Assembly: GCA_964640655.1 (NCBI GenBank) | Contig: CAZXFT010000002.1 | Location: 62,001-126,000 of the forward strand | Length of the DNA stretch: 64,000 nucleotides | Origin: BJGO01 sp964640655 | Lineage (GTDB): Bacteria > Bacteroidota > Bacteroidia > Chitinophagales > UBA10324 | Direction of reading: 5' to 3' | Shown: piece by piece, positions 18,013-26,814 of the stretch | How positions within the stretch are numbered: the stretch's first letter is position 1 | How the letters are laid out: each line of letters begins with the position of its first letter | Translations under genes and position numbers: made by a program | Notes under the pieces: generated by a model | What the model saw: the letters and a program-made list of their open reading frames with translations, nothing else | The model's database searches: none | What the model was told of the DNA's origin: nothing

Positions 18013-19206
18013 TTATTGCAACTGCATCACCACGGCACCAAAAAACAGTGCGGCAATAATAATGTGTGGTGCTTTCAGTGGCGTGAACTTGAGCAAAAGA
18101 AAAGTAACAAGCACAACAAAAGGATTGTATACCGACCACTCCAAATCCATATACAAGGCTACGGCAGCACCTAAAACAATTCCTGCCGCAACAGCATTGA
18201 TGCCCGTCATAGCGCGGCGAATGAAGGAAAAATTTTTAATGAACTCCCAATAAGGAAATACAAACATTAAAATAAGAAAGCCCGGAAGAAAGATAGCAAC
18301 CGTGCCTAAGAGACAACCTAATAAAGTATAGTCATAACCCAAAGCGTGCAAGGCCATGCCACCTGCAAATGAAGCAAACGCAAACGATGGTCCCGGCATA
18401 GCCTGACTGATGGCATAGCCGGTCAGAAACTCTTCGCCTGTGAGATATTGTCTGTGTTTAACAAACTGTTCAAACATCATAGGTGTAAGTACATAGCCGC
18501 CACCAAATGTGATGGAACCAAAACGGTAAAAGTTTTCGAACAATACCAATGGCTTAAATCCTGTGATGGCACCCAGTACAGCAGCTGAAATAAAAATTAG
18601 AACGAACAACATTAAACTCACCGAGGATTGTATCCATTTAAGTGGATGCCTGTGTTCTCTTGTGCTTGTATTTTTTTCACAAAAATTGGCAACGACTCCA
18701 CCTAATATTAGTACAACCGGAAATGTCCAGGGTCCTGTAATAAATGCCGTACTAACTAATGCAATGATGATGAGGAATGTTAAATAATACCTGTGTAGGT
18801 AGCGCTGACTCATATCAATTCCAGCAACAGCTACTATGCCTATGGCTGCGGGTTGTATGAACTGAAATAATGCAGTGGGGAAATCAGCATAACGCTGAAA
18901 ACCATAGAACATCACAGCAAGCAATGACATTAAAAAAGCAGCAGGCATCATCCACATCAGCAAGGCAAGTAAAGCAAGCAGTGTGCCCCCACGTTTCAAT
19001 GCTATACCTACTACAGTTTGTGTAGATGAAGGTCCGGGCAAAAACTGACATAGTGAATAAATCTCAAGCAATTCTTCATTACTGAGATAGTTGCGTTTCT
19101 TCACTAAAACACTTTGCAAAACAGGAATGTGTGCCTGTGGGCCGCCGAAAGCAGTGAACCCGATGATGAAAAGATCTTTTAAAAAAAGGATGTCGCGCGA
19201 GCGCAT
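18013..19206 (-). CDS. chrA: Chromate transporter, CHR family (two-domain)
   Basis: 397 residues with two homologous halves of about six membrane segments. The first half has FTAFGGPQAHIPVLQ and LPGPSSTQTVVGIA; the second half repeats FGSITFGGGYVLTPMM and ISQAMPGPSFAFASF. The FGGP/PGP motifs are characteristic of CHR transporters, which export chromate with protons and may carry sulfate. The start overlaps the preceding gene's stop by one base (TGATG), so it is co-transcribed with the 2-oxoglutarate oxygenase gene. No chromate reductase or sensor is visible near it. Confidence 0.9.
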   Translation of the reverse strand: MRSRDILFLKDLFIIGFTAFGGPQAHIPVLQSVLVKKRNYLSNEELLEIYSLCQFLPGPSSTQTVVGIALKRGGTLLALLALLMWMMPAAFLMSLLAVMFYGFQRYADFPTALFQFIQPAAIGIVAVAGIDMSQRYLHRYYLTFLIIIALVSTAFITGPWTFPVVLILGGVVANFCEKNTSTREHRHPLKWIQSSVSLMLFVLIFISAAVLGAITGFKPLVLFENFYRFGSITFGGGYVLTPMMFEQFVKHRQYLTGEEFLTGYAISQAMPGPSFAFASFAGGMALHALGYDYTLLGCLLGTVAIFLPGFLILMFVFPYWEFIKNFSFIRRAMTGINAVAAGIVLGAAVALYMDLEWSVYNPFVVLVTFLLLKFTPLKAPHIIIAALFFGAVVMQLQ

Positions 19207-20162
19207 CAGGCCTTAGCCTTTTTCAATCCAATTTCTACCAATCGTTCATCTAAATATTCGCCTGCTGAAATATTCTCATACTTGCGAGGATTGTCGAAGT
19301 TGACACAGGAGGGTAAACAATCAAGACGCATTTCTGATCGTGGATGAAGGAAGAAAGGAATTGAAAAGCGTGAAGTCCCCCATAGTTCGCGAGGCGGATT
19401 AACCACTCGGTGAGTAGTGGAGCGTAACACATCATTCGTGAGTCGTTGAAGCATATCTCCAACATTCACTACTATTTGCCCGGGCAATGCGGTTACCGGA
19501 ACCCATTCGTCTTGCTTGGTTAGTACTTCCAATCCGTCTGCAGAAGCACCAACAAGCAATGTAATCAGGTTGATGTCTTCGTGTTGTTCAGCACGAATGG
19601 CAGATTGTGGATCGCCATTGATTGGGGGATAGTGTATAGCACGCAAGATGGAGTTGCCGTTATGAATTTTTTCTTCGAAATAATTTTCGGGAAGTTTTAA
19701 ATACAACGCAATAGCACGAAGCAGTTGAGAGCCGGCTACTTCAAAAGCACGATAAGCCTGAACGCTGGTTTCGTTGAAGCCGGGAACTTCGTCAACCCAA
19801 ACATTATCTGGGTATTCAGATTTGATGACGTCATTATCCATCACCATTTGCCCAAACTGCCAAAACTCTTTCAGGTCGCCAAAGTTGCTGCCCTTAGCGT
19901 GCTCGCGACCAAAAGAAGTATAGCCGCGCTGACCAGCTAATTCTATTTTTTGATATTTCAATTTAATGGGTTCAGGCAAAGAGAAAAAGGCTTTTACTTC
20001 GCGGTATAATTCATCAATTAATTTATCACTGATGCCATGATTTTTAACTGCTACGAAGCCAACGGTATGGTAAGCGTCGCCAAGTTCTTTTATGAATTTA
20101 TTTTTCTTGTCTGCGTCGCCGGAATTGAAGTCGGCGAGATTCACTACAGGTATGGTACTCAT
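19206..20162 (-). CDS. 2-oxoglutarate/Fe(II)-dependent oxygenase, isopenicillin N synthase-like family
   Basis: 318 residues from the ATG at 20160-20162, which begins MSTIPVVNLADF as in this family; a longer frame to 20204 is disfavoured because it includes a -7-like box (TATATTTCG). Features: N-terminal DIOX_N-like segment (GFVAVKNHGISDKLIDELYREVKAFF), iron ligands HED (in AEQHEDINLITLL) and a distal His (RSTTHRVVNPP), then the oxoglutarate-binding Arg-x-Ser (SRFSIPFFLHP). The substrate is unknown. The same family includes bacterial ethylene-forming-like and antibiotic enzymes, so a metabolic role should not be guessed. Confidence 0.88.
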   Translation of the reverse strand: MSTIPVVNLADFNSGDADKKNKFIKELGDAYHTVGFVAVKNHGISDKLIDELYREVKAFFSLPEPIKLKYQKIELAGQRGYTSFGREHAKGSNFGDLKEFWQFGQMVMDNDVIKSEYPDNVWVDEVPGFNETSVQAYRAFEVAGSQLLRAIALYLKLPENYFEEKIHNGNSILRAIHYPPINGDPQSAIRAEQHEDINLITLLVGASADGLEVLTKQDEWVPVTALPGQIVVNVGDMLQRLTNDVLRSTTHRVVNPPRELWGTSRFSIPFFLHPRSEMRLDCLPSCVNFDNPRKYENISAGEYLDERLVEIGLKKAKA

Positions 20163-20232
20163 CTCAGATTTTATTTTGTCCGAAATATAAGAAGCCCTTT
20201 GCATTCATGAAAGCATATCCGCTTCGCAATAT

Positions 20233-21327
20233 TTATTTTGCAAATCGTTGCTTGAGATTCAGCAGGGGTTTTTCAATGAATGAATAACTGCTGGAAGAAA
20301 TCATGATGGTGATGCTTAATGCAATCATTGGATAAGCCAGCATGTAAATCCAAGGTTCGTTGATATATGAAGTCTTGCTGAACAAACGATAACTGATTTG
20401 CAAGCCGAAGGCGTGATACATATATAAACCGTAAGATATTTTTCCTAAGTAGGAGGTAATTGAATTGTTTCCAACCTTAAAAAACCCAGATGCTGAATAC
20501 ACCTGTTCAAGGATGATGTATAAAAAGAGGATTGAAAACAGAAAGCGTTCCACTATAACAATTACATTATCTGAAAAAATGATGAAATAAAATGCTAAGG
20601 CATTTAGTAGTAGAATATAATTAAGTACAACGATGACTTTGTCTTTTGTGATACGCTGTATGAAAGATAAGTGATATATACTCAGCCATGCACCCATTGC
20701 CCCAATGGCAAAGTCTCCACAAATACTGAGTGTATTAAAATAAAGTTGCACAGAATCGGCAACGAAAAAGCTTCTGAAAATCATGGAAACAATCAAAATG
20801 AAAAACAGCAAAATTGGAACACTGCGTTTGGAGAGAATAAACAACATCAATGGCCACAAAAAATAAAATTGTTCTTCTACGGCTATAGTCCAAAGGTTAG
20901 CCAATGCAGGAGACTGCGGCGCACCGTGAATGATGTTGTGGAAATTTCCGGTGAAGCTGAAGTAATAAATCCAATGTGTATTGGTTTCTTTCTGAGTCCA
21001 TTGATATACAATAAATACCGCCAAGAGTATTATGAAATACAAAGGCCAGATGCGTAATAATCGGCGCATATAAAATTTTAACACATCTATGCTGCCATAT
21101 TGTTGCTTCTCAAAAAGCAGAAGCCTAGTAATTAGAAAGCCACTGAGTACAAAAAAGAAATTAACGCCAAGCACACCAACCTGTAAAGCGTTTTTTATCG
21201 ATTGCCAGAAATTGATATCGTGCAGTTCGGGTTGACTGTAGTGCATGCTGTGTGCAATAAATACTGCCATAAAAGCCCAGAAACGCAGTGCATCCAGATG
21301 AGGTAAATATTTATTACTGTCGCTCAT
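20233..21327 (-). CDS. Acyltransferase 3 family membrane protein
   Basis: 364 residues, about ten hydrophobic segments. The N-terminus has LPHLDALRFWAFMAVFIAHS, the acyltransferase-3 signature with the catalytic His, then VNFFFVLSGFLITRLL and NLWTIAVEEQFYFLWP, the usual conserved blocks. Such enzymes O-acetylate cell-surface sugars or lipids. It lies three bases downstream of the RsmI-like gene and probably forms an operon with it. Confidence 0.9.
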   Translation of the reverse strand: MSDSNKYLPHLDALRFWAFMAVFIAHSMHYSQPELHDINFWQSIKNALQVGVLGVNFFFVLSGFLITRLLLFEKQQYGSIDVLKFYMRRLLRIWPLYFIILLAVFIVYQWTQKETNTHWIYYFSFTGNFHNIIHGAPQSPALANLWTIAVEEQFYFLWPLMLFILSKRSVPILLFFILIVSMIFRSFFVADSVQLYFNTLSICGDFAIGAMGAWLSIYHLSFIQRITKDKVIVVLNYILLLNALAFYFIIFSDNVIVIVERFLFSILFLYIILEQVYSASGFFKVGNNSITSYLGKISYGLYMYHAFGLQISYRLFSKTSYINEPWIYMLAYPMIALSITIMISSSSYSFIEKPLLNLKQRFAK

Positions 21328-21330
21328 ATA

Positions 21331-22032
21331 TTATGCATCGCATAGATATAAAAATACCGCAGGTGTTTTACCGAGTGCTACATTTTTCTTTTTCCATTGA
21401 GTTATGGTGTCAGTAATAATTTTTTGCTGCGCTGTAGTTAATCCTGATGCTACACAAAGCCTTGTGTTATCGTGCAGAGAGGATAAGATATCGTTCAGTA
21501 AAGCCTGATTGCGATAAGGTGTTTCAATAAAAATTTGTGTTTGATGAAACTGTTTAGAATGTTGTTCAAACAATCTCAACTTCTCTTTTCGTGCTCTACT
21601 TTCAACTGGCAGGTAACCATGAAAAACAAACGACTGTCCATTTAACCCGCTACCCATTAGTGCAAGCAAAATGGATGATGGTCCAATGAGAGGCAATACC
21701 GGAATTTTGAGTTGATGTGCTATAGCAACTACATCTGCACCCGGATCAGCTACTGCGGGGCAACCGCAATCGCTGAGCAGCACCACATCTTCAAGAGCAC
21801 AATGTTTTAACCAAAGTGAAATATCGTTTAATGCCGTATCGTGTTTGTTCCATTCATAGAAAATACAATCATCAAAAGAACCGGTGAAGCCTATACGCCT
21901 TAGATTGCGACGCGCTTCACGTAACGATTCAACAATGAATATGCGAATGCCATTTAACAATGGATAATGAATGGCATGTAAGTCTGTTGCCTCTTCGCTC
22001 AAGGGAACCGGAACTAAAAATAAGTTGTGCAT
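21331..22032 (-). CDS. RsmI-like SAM-dependent methyltransferase (tetrapyrrole methylase fold)
   Basis: 233 residues. Tetrapyrrole-methylase fold features are LSDCGCPAVADPGADVVA (glycine-rich SAM contact), VLPLIGPSSILLALMGSGLNG and FIETPYRNQALL. This resembles RsmI, the 16S rRNA C1402 ribose methyltransferase, but it is shorter and differs at its N-terminus, so it is probably a paralogue common in Bacteroidota. Substrate is inferred rather than shown. Gap to the acyltransferase gene is three bases. Confidence 0.82.
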   Translation of the reverse strand: MHNLFLVPVPLSEEATDLHAIHYPLLNGIRIFIVESLREARRNLRRIGFTGSFDDCIFYEWNKHDTALNDISLWLKHCALEDVVLLSDCGCPAVADPGADVVAIAHQLKIPVLPLIGPSSILLALMGSGLNGQSFVFHGYLPVESRARKEKLRLFEQHSKQFHQTQIFIETPYRNQALLNDILSSLHDNTRLCVASGLTTAQQKIITDTITQWKKKNVALGKTPAVFLYLCDA

Positions 22033-22102
22033 ATTGATTGCGGAAAAGTAATCATGAACTTCTGTATATCTTAATTTTCAACCTGTATTATCAACTACAG
22101 AT

Positions 22103-22696
22103 GTGAAACTGTCTTCAACATTTTATGAGCATTATGATGTCTGCGAACTCAGTCGATTTCTATTGGGCAAAGTGATGGTTTCAAACATTGGCGGCAAACG
22201 CACCGCAGGTATAATCACGGAAACTGAGGCTTACGAAGGTGTAACAGATAAAGCATCGCATGCTTACAACAACCGTCGCACACCGCGCACAGAAACCATG
22301 TATATGCAGGGGGGAGTGTTATATGTATATCTCTGCTATGGTATTCATCATTTAACAAACATCGTATCTAACCAAAAGGATATACCTCATGCCATATTGA
22401 TTAGAGCTATAGAGCCTATAGAGGGTATTGATGTTATATTAAAACGTTTGAATAAAAAATCATTACCTCGTTGCACTGCAGGTCCAGGACTTGTGTCAAA
22501 AGCCCTGGGCATTTCAAAAAATCATAACGCACTCTCTTTACAGGAAAGTGTGGTTTACATCGAAGACAGAGGAAATAAACTATACAGAAATCAGATAGTA
22601 ACTACAACGCGAATTGGTGTGGACTATGCCGGCGCACATGCTAAATGGAAATATCGATTTTATATAAAAGGCAATGAGTTTGTAAGCAAGTATTAA
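22103..22696 (+). CDS. DNA-3-methyladenine glycosylase (Aag/Mpg family)
   Basis: 197 residues, typical length. It starts with GTG (22103); no nearer ATG is available. Motifs of the alkyladenine glycosylase family are RFLLGKVMVSN, ETEAYEGVTDKASHAYNNRRTPRTETMYM in sequence, VYLCYGIHHLTNIVS and LIRAIEPIEG. It removes alkylated and deaminated purines from DNA in base excision repair. Its stop shares the TTAA at 22693-22696 with the stop of the convergent nfu gene. Confidence 0.93.
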   Translation: MKLSSTFYEHYDVCELSRFLLGKVMVSNIGGKRTAGIITETEAYEGVTDKASHAYNNRRTPRTETMYMQGGVLYVYLCYGIHHLTNIVSNQKDIPHAILIRAIEPIEGIDVILKRLNKKSLPRCTAGPGLVSKALGISKNHNALSLQESVVYIEDRGNKLYRNQIVTTTRIGVDYAGAHAKWKYRFYIKGNEFVSKY

Positions 22697-23277
22697 CCAT
22701 TCTCGGCTATCACTTCTGTTACTTCAGGTATCATCCGTTTTAGTAATCCTTCAATACCAGATTTTAATGTTATTGTTGATGAAGGACATCCGCTACATGA
22801 ACCTTTGAGCATCAGCGTAACTATACCTTCGTGATATGATTTGAATTGTATCGCGCCACCGTCCATTTCAACCGCTGGCTTCACATAAGTGTCGAGGGCT
22901 TCTTTAATTTTTCCTATCACTTCATTGTCGTCAGCGTGTGGTGCGTTACCATTTTGTGTAATACGAAATCCTTCATTAAATACAGGTTTGTTATCGTCTA
23001 AATACAATTTGATAAACTGACGAAGGGTAGGGATTACATCATTCCAGTCGGAAGCGCCATCTTTGGTAAGTGTTACAAAGTTGTTCATAATAAAAACACC
23101 TTTCACAAAAGGAAAATCAAACAAGGCCTGAGCTAACGGTGATTCCGAAGCTTCGTTTAAAGAATTAAACTCCACACTTTCTCCGGTTAAAAGCATGCGG
23201 TCGCTTACGAATTTCATCGTCTCCGGATTGGGTGTCATTTCGGAGTATATCGTTACGGGTATAGTTGCAGTATTCAT
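22693..23277 (-). CDS. NifU-type Fe-S cluster scaffold protein (Nfu family)
   Basis: 194 residues. N-terminal Scaffold Nfu/NifU-N domain begins TIYSEMTPNPETMKFVSD; the C-terminal NifU-like domain contains MDGGAIQFKSYHEGIVTLML and the cluster-binding CSGCPSST motif. It assembles or carries Fe-S clusters in the cytoplasm. It is transcribed convergently with the alkyladenine glycosylase gene and no isc or suf genes lie nearby, which is common for stand-alone Nfu proteins. Confidence 0.93.
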   Translation of the reverse strand: MNTATIPVTIYSEMTPNPETMKFVSDRMLLTGESVEFNSLNEASESPLAQALFDFPFVKGVFIMNNFVTLTKDGASDWNDVIPTLRQFIKLYLDDNKPVFNEGFRITQNGNAPHADDNEVIGKIKEALDTYVKPAVEMDGGAIQFKSYHEGIVTLMLKGSCSGCPSSTITLKSGIEGLLKRMIPEVTEVIAENG

Positions 23278-23333
23278 TGTATTTTAATAATTGAAGTCTT
23301 TGTTTAACAAGGCAAAGGTAGTTTCGTTCACAA

Positions 23334-23972
23334 TTACTTGAATAAGTAATAGAAAAGCTTGACATACTCGTTGTTTAGCTCAATCAGTCCATACTCACTT
23401 TTCCACCACGTAGTGGCATCGTACATTCTTGGCAATGCCGGAGCAATATCTATCTGAATATCTGTGCTGTCAAAAACTTTTTTGCAGGTCATTTTGATAC
23501 GCCGTGTATGAAACGCCGATGATACTATCGTAATATGCTTCAATCCTTTTTCGGCACAGAGGATTTTAATAGCCTGACATTCCTCAAGTGTTGATGTGCC
23601 CCTGCATAGTGTATCCATCGTGAAAAGCGTATCTGTACAAAATTTTCTCACAGCCATTTCGGTCAACTCGCATTCGTAAAAATCTTTTCCCAGAATCAAC
23701 GCATTGGGGTCTTTATTACCCCCGGTACAAATAACATTTTTACTGACGCCTGTTTCAATTAAGGTAGCGGCATATTTGCCGCGGTCGTAGGCATTGCCCG
23801 ATAAAACTATGATGGCTTCCGATCTGGATGGTTTGTACTCCACGATAAGGAATGAAGCGAGGCTGTGCATAATAGTAAACCGCAGCAGAAATAGAATTAC
23901 AAGAAATACACAGATAGAACCAAGCCACCATAACAGCTTTGACATTTTATTATGCTTCGTCATCGTTTTCAT
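23334..23972 (-). CDS. YdcF/SanA family membrane protein (DUF218)
   Basis: 212 residues from the ATG at 23970-23972 (in-frame alternatives at 23963 and 23945). One N-terminal membrane helix (LLWWLGSICVFLVILFLLRF) precedes a DUF218 domain with EAIIVLSGNAYDRGKYAATL, ICTGG and the block STLEECQAIKILCAEKGLKH. DUF218 proteins such as SanA and YdcF act in envelope functions; the biochemical activity is not settled. It is divergent from the flavoprotein gene at 24015. Confidence 0.85.
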   Translation of the reverse strand: MKTMTKHNKMSKLLWWLGSICVFLVILFLLRFTIMHSLASFLIVEYKPSRSEAIIVLSGNAYDRGKYAATLIETGVSKNVICTGGNKDPNALILGKDFYECELTEMAVRKFCTDTLFTMDTLCRGTSTLEECQAIKILCAEKGLKHITIVSSAFHTRRIKMTCKKVFDSTDIQIDIAPALPRMYDATTWWKSEYGLIELNNEYVKLFYYLFK

Positions 23973-24014
23973 CAAATTCTTTTTGTTCCTTTAACAAAAC
24001 AAAAATCCCTTTTT

Positions 24015-24743
24015 ATGGCAGAAGAAGTTTGGCTCGAAGCAGAAGTGATTCGCATACAGGATGAATCACCGAGTACTCGTCGCTTTTGGTTTCAGGTACA
24101 CGGCGTTTCCAGGTTCACTTTCAAGCCCGGACAATTTGTTTCTTTAGATCTGCCCATTCACGAAAAGAAGAACAAGCGCGTTCGCAGCTACTCCATTGCT
24201 TCTGCCCCCGACGATACCAATGTTTTTGAGTTGGTCATAGTATTGGTGGAAGATGGGCTTGGTACACCTTATATATGGAAAAACTTTATTGTAGGCTCTA
24301 AAGTGCCTGTCCGCGGTCCTTTGGGTCATTTCACATTACCTGAAGTGATAGATCAAGATTTATGCTTTGTGTGCACAGGCACCGGCATTGCACCTTTTCG
24401 TTCTATGGTGCATTACTTGCACCAAAATAATATACCCTATCAAAACGTGTATTTAATTTTTGGCTGCCGCATGCGCGAGGACATTCTTTATCGAGAGGAA
24501 CTCACACAACTGGCTTCGGTGATGCCTAACTTCCATTATCATTATTCCTGCTCGCGTGAAAAGCCCGAAGACTTCGACGGACATATTGGTTACGTGCACA
24601 CCTGCTACGAGCATTTCTTTGCCGATAAAAGACCTGCTCATTTTTATTTGTGTGGCTGGCGAAATATGCTGAACGAAGCGCGCACCCGATTACAAGCTAT
24701 GGGCTACGACAAGTCTAGCATTCACGTGGAGATATACGGCTAA
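24015..24743 (+). CDS. Ferredoxin-reductase-like FAD/NAD(P)H oxidoreductase
   Basis: 242 residues from the ATG at 24015 (a longer frame from 23952 overlaps the divergent gene). The FAD domain has FKPGQFVSLDLP and RVRSYSIASAP (RxYS flavin motif); the NAD(P)H domain has FVCTGTGIAPFRSMVHYL and ends with YLCGWRNMLNEARTRL and an acidic tail (HVEIYG). No [2Fe-2S] motif is present. It transfers electrons between NAD(P)H and an unknown partner. It lies just ahead of the atp operon, but a separate atp promoter suggests independent expression. Confidence 0.87.
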   Translation: MAEEVWLEAEVIRIQDESPSTRRFWFQVHGVSRFTFKPGQFVSLDLPIHEKKNKRVRSYSIASAPDDTNVFELVIVLVEDGLGTPYIWKNFIVGSKVPVRGPLGHFTLPEVIDQDLCFVCTGTGIAPFRSMVHYLHQNNIPYQNVYLIFGCRMREDILYREELTQLASVMPNFHYHYSCSREKPEDFDGHIGYVHTCYEHFFADKRPAHFYLCGWRNMLNEARTRLQAMGYDKSSIHVEIYG

Positions 24744-24771
24744 AAGCCTATTCAACTCCTCGCGGACATGT

Positions 24772-24797
24772 TGAGCCTCACTTGTTTATTAGGCTCA
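24772..24797 (+). promoter_or_regulatory. Inverted repeat overlapping the atp promoter -33 region
   Basis: TGAGCCT (24772-24778) pairs with AGGCTCA (24791-24797), spacing 12 bases. The -33 TTG of the atp promoter (24782-24784) lies inside the loop. There is no T-run after it, so it is not a normal intrinsic terminator. Possible roles are a factor binding site (operator) or a weak 3' hairpin of the upstream gene. Confidence 0.4.
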
Positions 24798-24811
24798 TAT
24801 GGGTATCTTTG
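24782..24811 (+). promoter_or_regulatory. Bacteroidota-type promoter of the atp operon
   Basis: TTG at 24782-24784 followed 19 bases later by TATCTTTG (24804-24811), an exact fit to the Bacteroidota consensus -33 TTG / -7 TAnnTTTG. Transcription would start a few bases further on, giving a leader of about 25 bases before the atpB ATG at 24842. It also argues against the longer atpB frame, whose TTG start would be the -33 element itself. Confidence 0.75.
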
Positions 24812-24841
24812 CCGCGCCTAAAACAAAGAGACACCCGAAAA

Positions 24842-25945
24842 ATGCCGTCTAAGTCGTTGAAAAACAAAATGTTATATCTGGTCTTAACTTTCTTGTCCCT
24901 GATCGCTTTTCAACCGGTTTTTGCAGGTCATCAGCACGATGAAAAGCAAGAAGAGGCACACGGTACCGAACAACATGCGGGTGATCACAGCAACGAGAAA
25001 TATAATGCCGGTGCAGTAATTATGCATCACATTACAGACAGCCACGAGTGGGAAATTTTTTCAAAAGGACATACGCATATCAGCATTCCATTGCCTGTTA
25101 TACTCTATAATATGGAACATGGATTAGCGGTGTTTATGTTTAATCAATTCGAGCACGGACATAAAGCATATCAGGGATACTACCTTGATGCCAAACATCA
25201 TATTCAGTCATTAGACGGTTCTGCTTTTTACGATATATCCATTACCAAAAACGTTTTGGCCATGTTGATCAGCTCTCTGTTGTTGTTCTTACTGTTCCGC
25301 TCTGTAGCCAAGCGCTATCAGGTTAACCCGCTAAAGGCACCAAGTGGCATGCAAAATCTGGCTGAAGTACTTATCATATTTGTTCGCGACGAAATCGTGA
25401 AACCCATGTTGAAGGAAAACACTTACCGTTTCCTTCCATATTTGCTTACTGTATTCTTTTTTATATGGATTAATAACCTCCTTGGCTTATTGCCATCAGC
25501 TGCGAATGTTACAGGCAACATTGCTGTAACAGTTACTTTGGCCATGTTTACTTTCTTCATCACCATGTTCAATTCATCAGGGCACTACTGGCATCACTTG
25601 CTTACTGCGCCGGGTGTACCTATGGGTGTTAAACCTATTTTGATTTTGGTTGAAGTACTTAGCATTTTCACCAAACCTTTTGCATTGCTCATTCGTCTTT
25701 TTGCAAACATGACCGCAGGTCACTTGATTGTGTTAAGCTTCCTTTCGCTCATATTTATCTTCGGCGAAATGAGTGCTGTGGCGGGTTATGGTATTTCTAT
25801 TTTCTCTTTAGCATTTTCAGTATTCATTTACTGTCTCGAGTTGTTGGTTGCTGTGTTACAGGCATACATATTCACTAATCTGAGCGCACTGTTCATCAGC
25901 GAAGTCTTGCCTCACGACAATCATCACGGAGAACATGCGCACTAA
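24842..25945 (+). CDS. atpB: ATP synthase F0 subunit a
   Basis: 367 residues from the ATG at 24842. A signal-peptide-like helix (MLYLVLTFLSLIAFQPVFAG) precedes a His/Glu-rich stretch (HQHDEKQEEAHG...), then about six membrane segments. The essential Arg lies in FALLIRLFANMTAGHLIV, next to the proton path. The C-terminus is also His-rich (HDNHHGEHAH). Such an extended N-terminus is usual for Bacteroidota subunit a. It forms the half-channels beside the c ring. It is the first gene of atpBEFHAG. Confidence 0.97.
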   Translation: MPSKSLKNKMLYLVLTFLSLIAFQPVFAGHQHDEKQEEAHGTEQHAGDHSNEKYNAGAVIMHHITDSHEWEIFSKGHTHISIPLPVILYNMEHGLAVFMFNQFEHGHKAYQGYYLDAKHHIQSLDGSAFYDISITKNVLAMLISSLLLFLLFRSVAKRYQVNPLKAPSGMQNLAEVLIIFVRDEIVKPMLKENTYRFLPYLLTVFFFIWINNLLGLLPSAANVTGNIAVTVTLAMFTFFITMFNSSGHYWHHLLTAPGVPMGVKPILILVEVLSIFTKPFALLIRLFANMTAGHLIVLSFLSLIFIFGEMSAVAGYGISIFSLAFSVFIYCLELLVAVLQAYIFTNLSALFISEVLPHDNHHGEHAH

Positions 25946-25980
25946 TTATAAAACCATTTTTTAATCATAAATAAACCATT

Positions 25981-26235
25981 ATGTTACACTTACTCAGTAT
26001 TTTGTTCTTAGCCATCGACGGTATGGCGCAAATGGGTGCCGGAATCGGCGCCGGATTGGCGGCCATCGGTGCCGGTGTTGGTGTGGGTTTAATCGGGTCT
26101 AGCGCTGTTGAAGCTATTGCCCGCCAACCTGAAGCTGCCGGCGACATTCGCGCTAACATGATTCTTACTGCTGCTCTTGTTGAGGGTGTTGCCCTCTTCG
26201 GTGTGGTGGTTTGCGTGTTGGTACTGTTCCTCTAA
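25981..26235 (+). CDS. atpE: ATP synthase F0 subunit c
   Basis: 84 residues, two hydrophobic helices joined by the polar loop ARQPEA (47-52). The first helix is Gly/Ala-rich (GAGIGAGLAAIGAGVGVG); the second holds the essential carboxylate Glu68 in AALVEGVALFG. I see no clear Na+-binding ligand set, so a proton ring is likelier. Many copies form the rotor ring. A hairpin with a T-run follows it. Confidence 0.97.
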   Translation: MLHLLSILFLAIDGMAQMGAGIGAGLAAIGAGVGVGLIGSSAVEAIARQPEAAGDIRANMILTAALVEGVALFGVVVCVLVLFL

Positions 26236-26254
26236 GAACAAATCAAAACCATTA

Positions 26255-26293
26255 AATCTGTCCGGTAGCGGTTGGCTGCCGGCAGATTTTTTT
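26255..26293 (+). terminator. Terminator-like hairpin between atpE and atpF (probable attenuator)
   Basis: AATCTG-CCGG-AGC on the left arm (26255-26269, one bulged T) pairs with GCTGCCGGCAGATT (26275-26288), followed by T to 26293. It has the full shape of an intrinsic terminator yet lies inside an operon whose downstream genes (atpF, H, A, G) have no obvious promoter of their own, so partial termination is the natural reading. Confidence 0.75.
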
Positions 26294-26316
26294 AAACAAA
26301 AAACAAGAAACAAAAA

Positions 26317-26811
26317 ATGGAATTACTTAAACCCGAATTAGGCCTCATCTTCTGGACAGCCCTCATCATATTGGTTGTTTATTTTCTGCTTTCAAAATTT
26401 GCCTGGAAACCTATACTCGATGCATTGAAAGCGCGCGAAACTCACATCGACAACGAGTTGAAAACTGCCGAGCAAGTGCGCGTTGAAATGAGTCAGATGA
26501 AAAGTCAGCACGAAGATTTACTTCGTCAGGCTAAAGAAGAGCGAAGCTTGATTCTTAAAGAAGCAAAAGAAACCAAAGATGCCATAGTAAATGAGGCAAA
26601 AGACAAGGCACGTGAGGAAGCATCTAAACTTTTGGCCGAGGCCAAAAAAGAAATAGACAACTATAAGATGGCAGCACTCATCGAAGTGAAAAACGATGTG
26701 GGCAACATGGTGGTGGAACTGAGTCAAAAAATATTGCAACGCGAATTGAGCAATAAAGACGAGCACCTGAAGTATGTGAACAGTATGTTGGATAAATCAA
26801 AACTGAACTAA
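26317..26811 (+). CDS. atpF: ATP synthase F0 subunit b
   Basis: 164 residues. One N-terminal membrane helix (LGLIFWTALIILVVYFLLSKFAW) then a long Lys/Glu/Ala-rich helix through residue ~150 (KPILDALKARETHIDNEL onward), the usual peripheral-stalk structure. It links F0 to F1 through the delta subunit encoded next, which starts three bases after the atpF stop. Confidence 0.96.
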   Translation: MELLKPELGLIFWTALIILVVYFLLSKFAWKPILDALKARETHIDNELKTAEQVRVEMSQMKSQHEDLLRQAKEERSLILKEAKETKDAIVNEAKDKAREEASKLLAEAKKEIDNYKMAALIEVKNDVGNMVVELSQKILQRELSNKDEHLKYVNSMLDKSKLN

Positions 26812-26814
26812 TCC

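Noticed and set aside
24743..24842. Terminator after the flavoprotein gene
   Set aside because: The only hairpin here lacks a T-run and overlaps the atp promoter, so I listed it as a possible regulatory site and not as a terminator.
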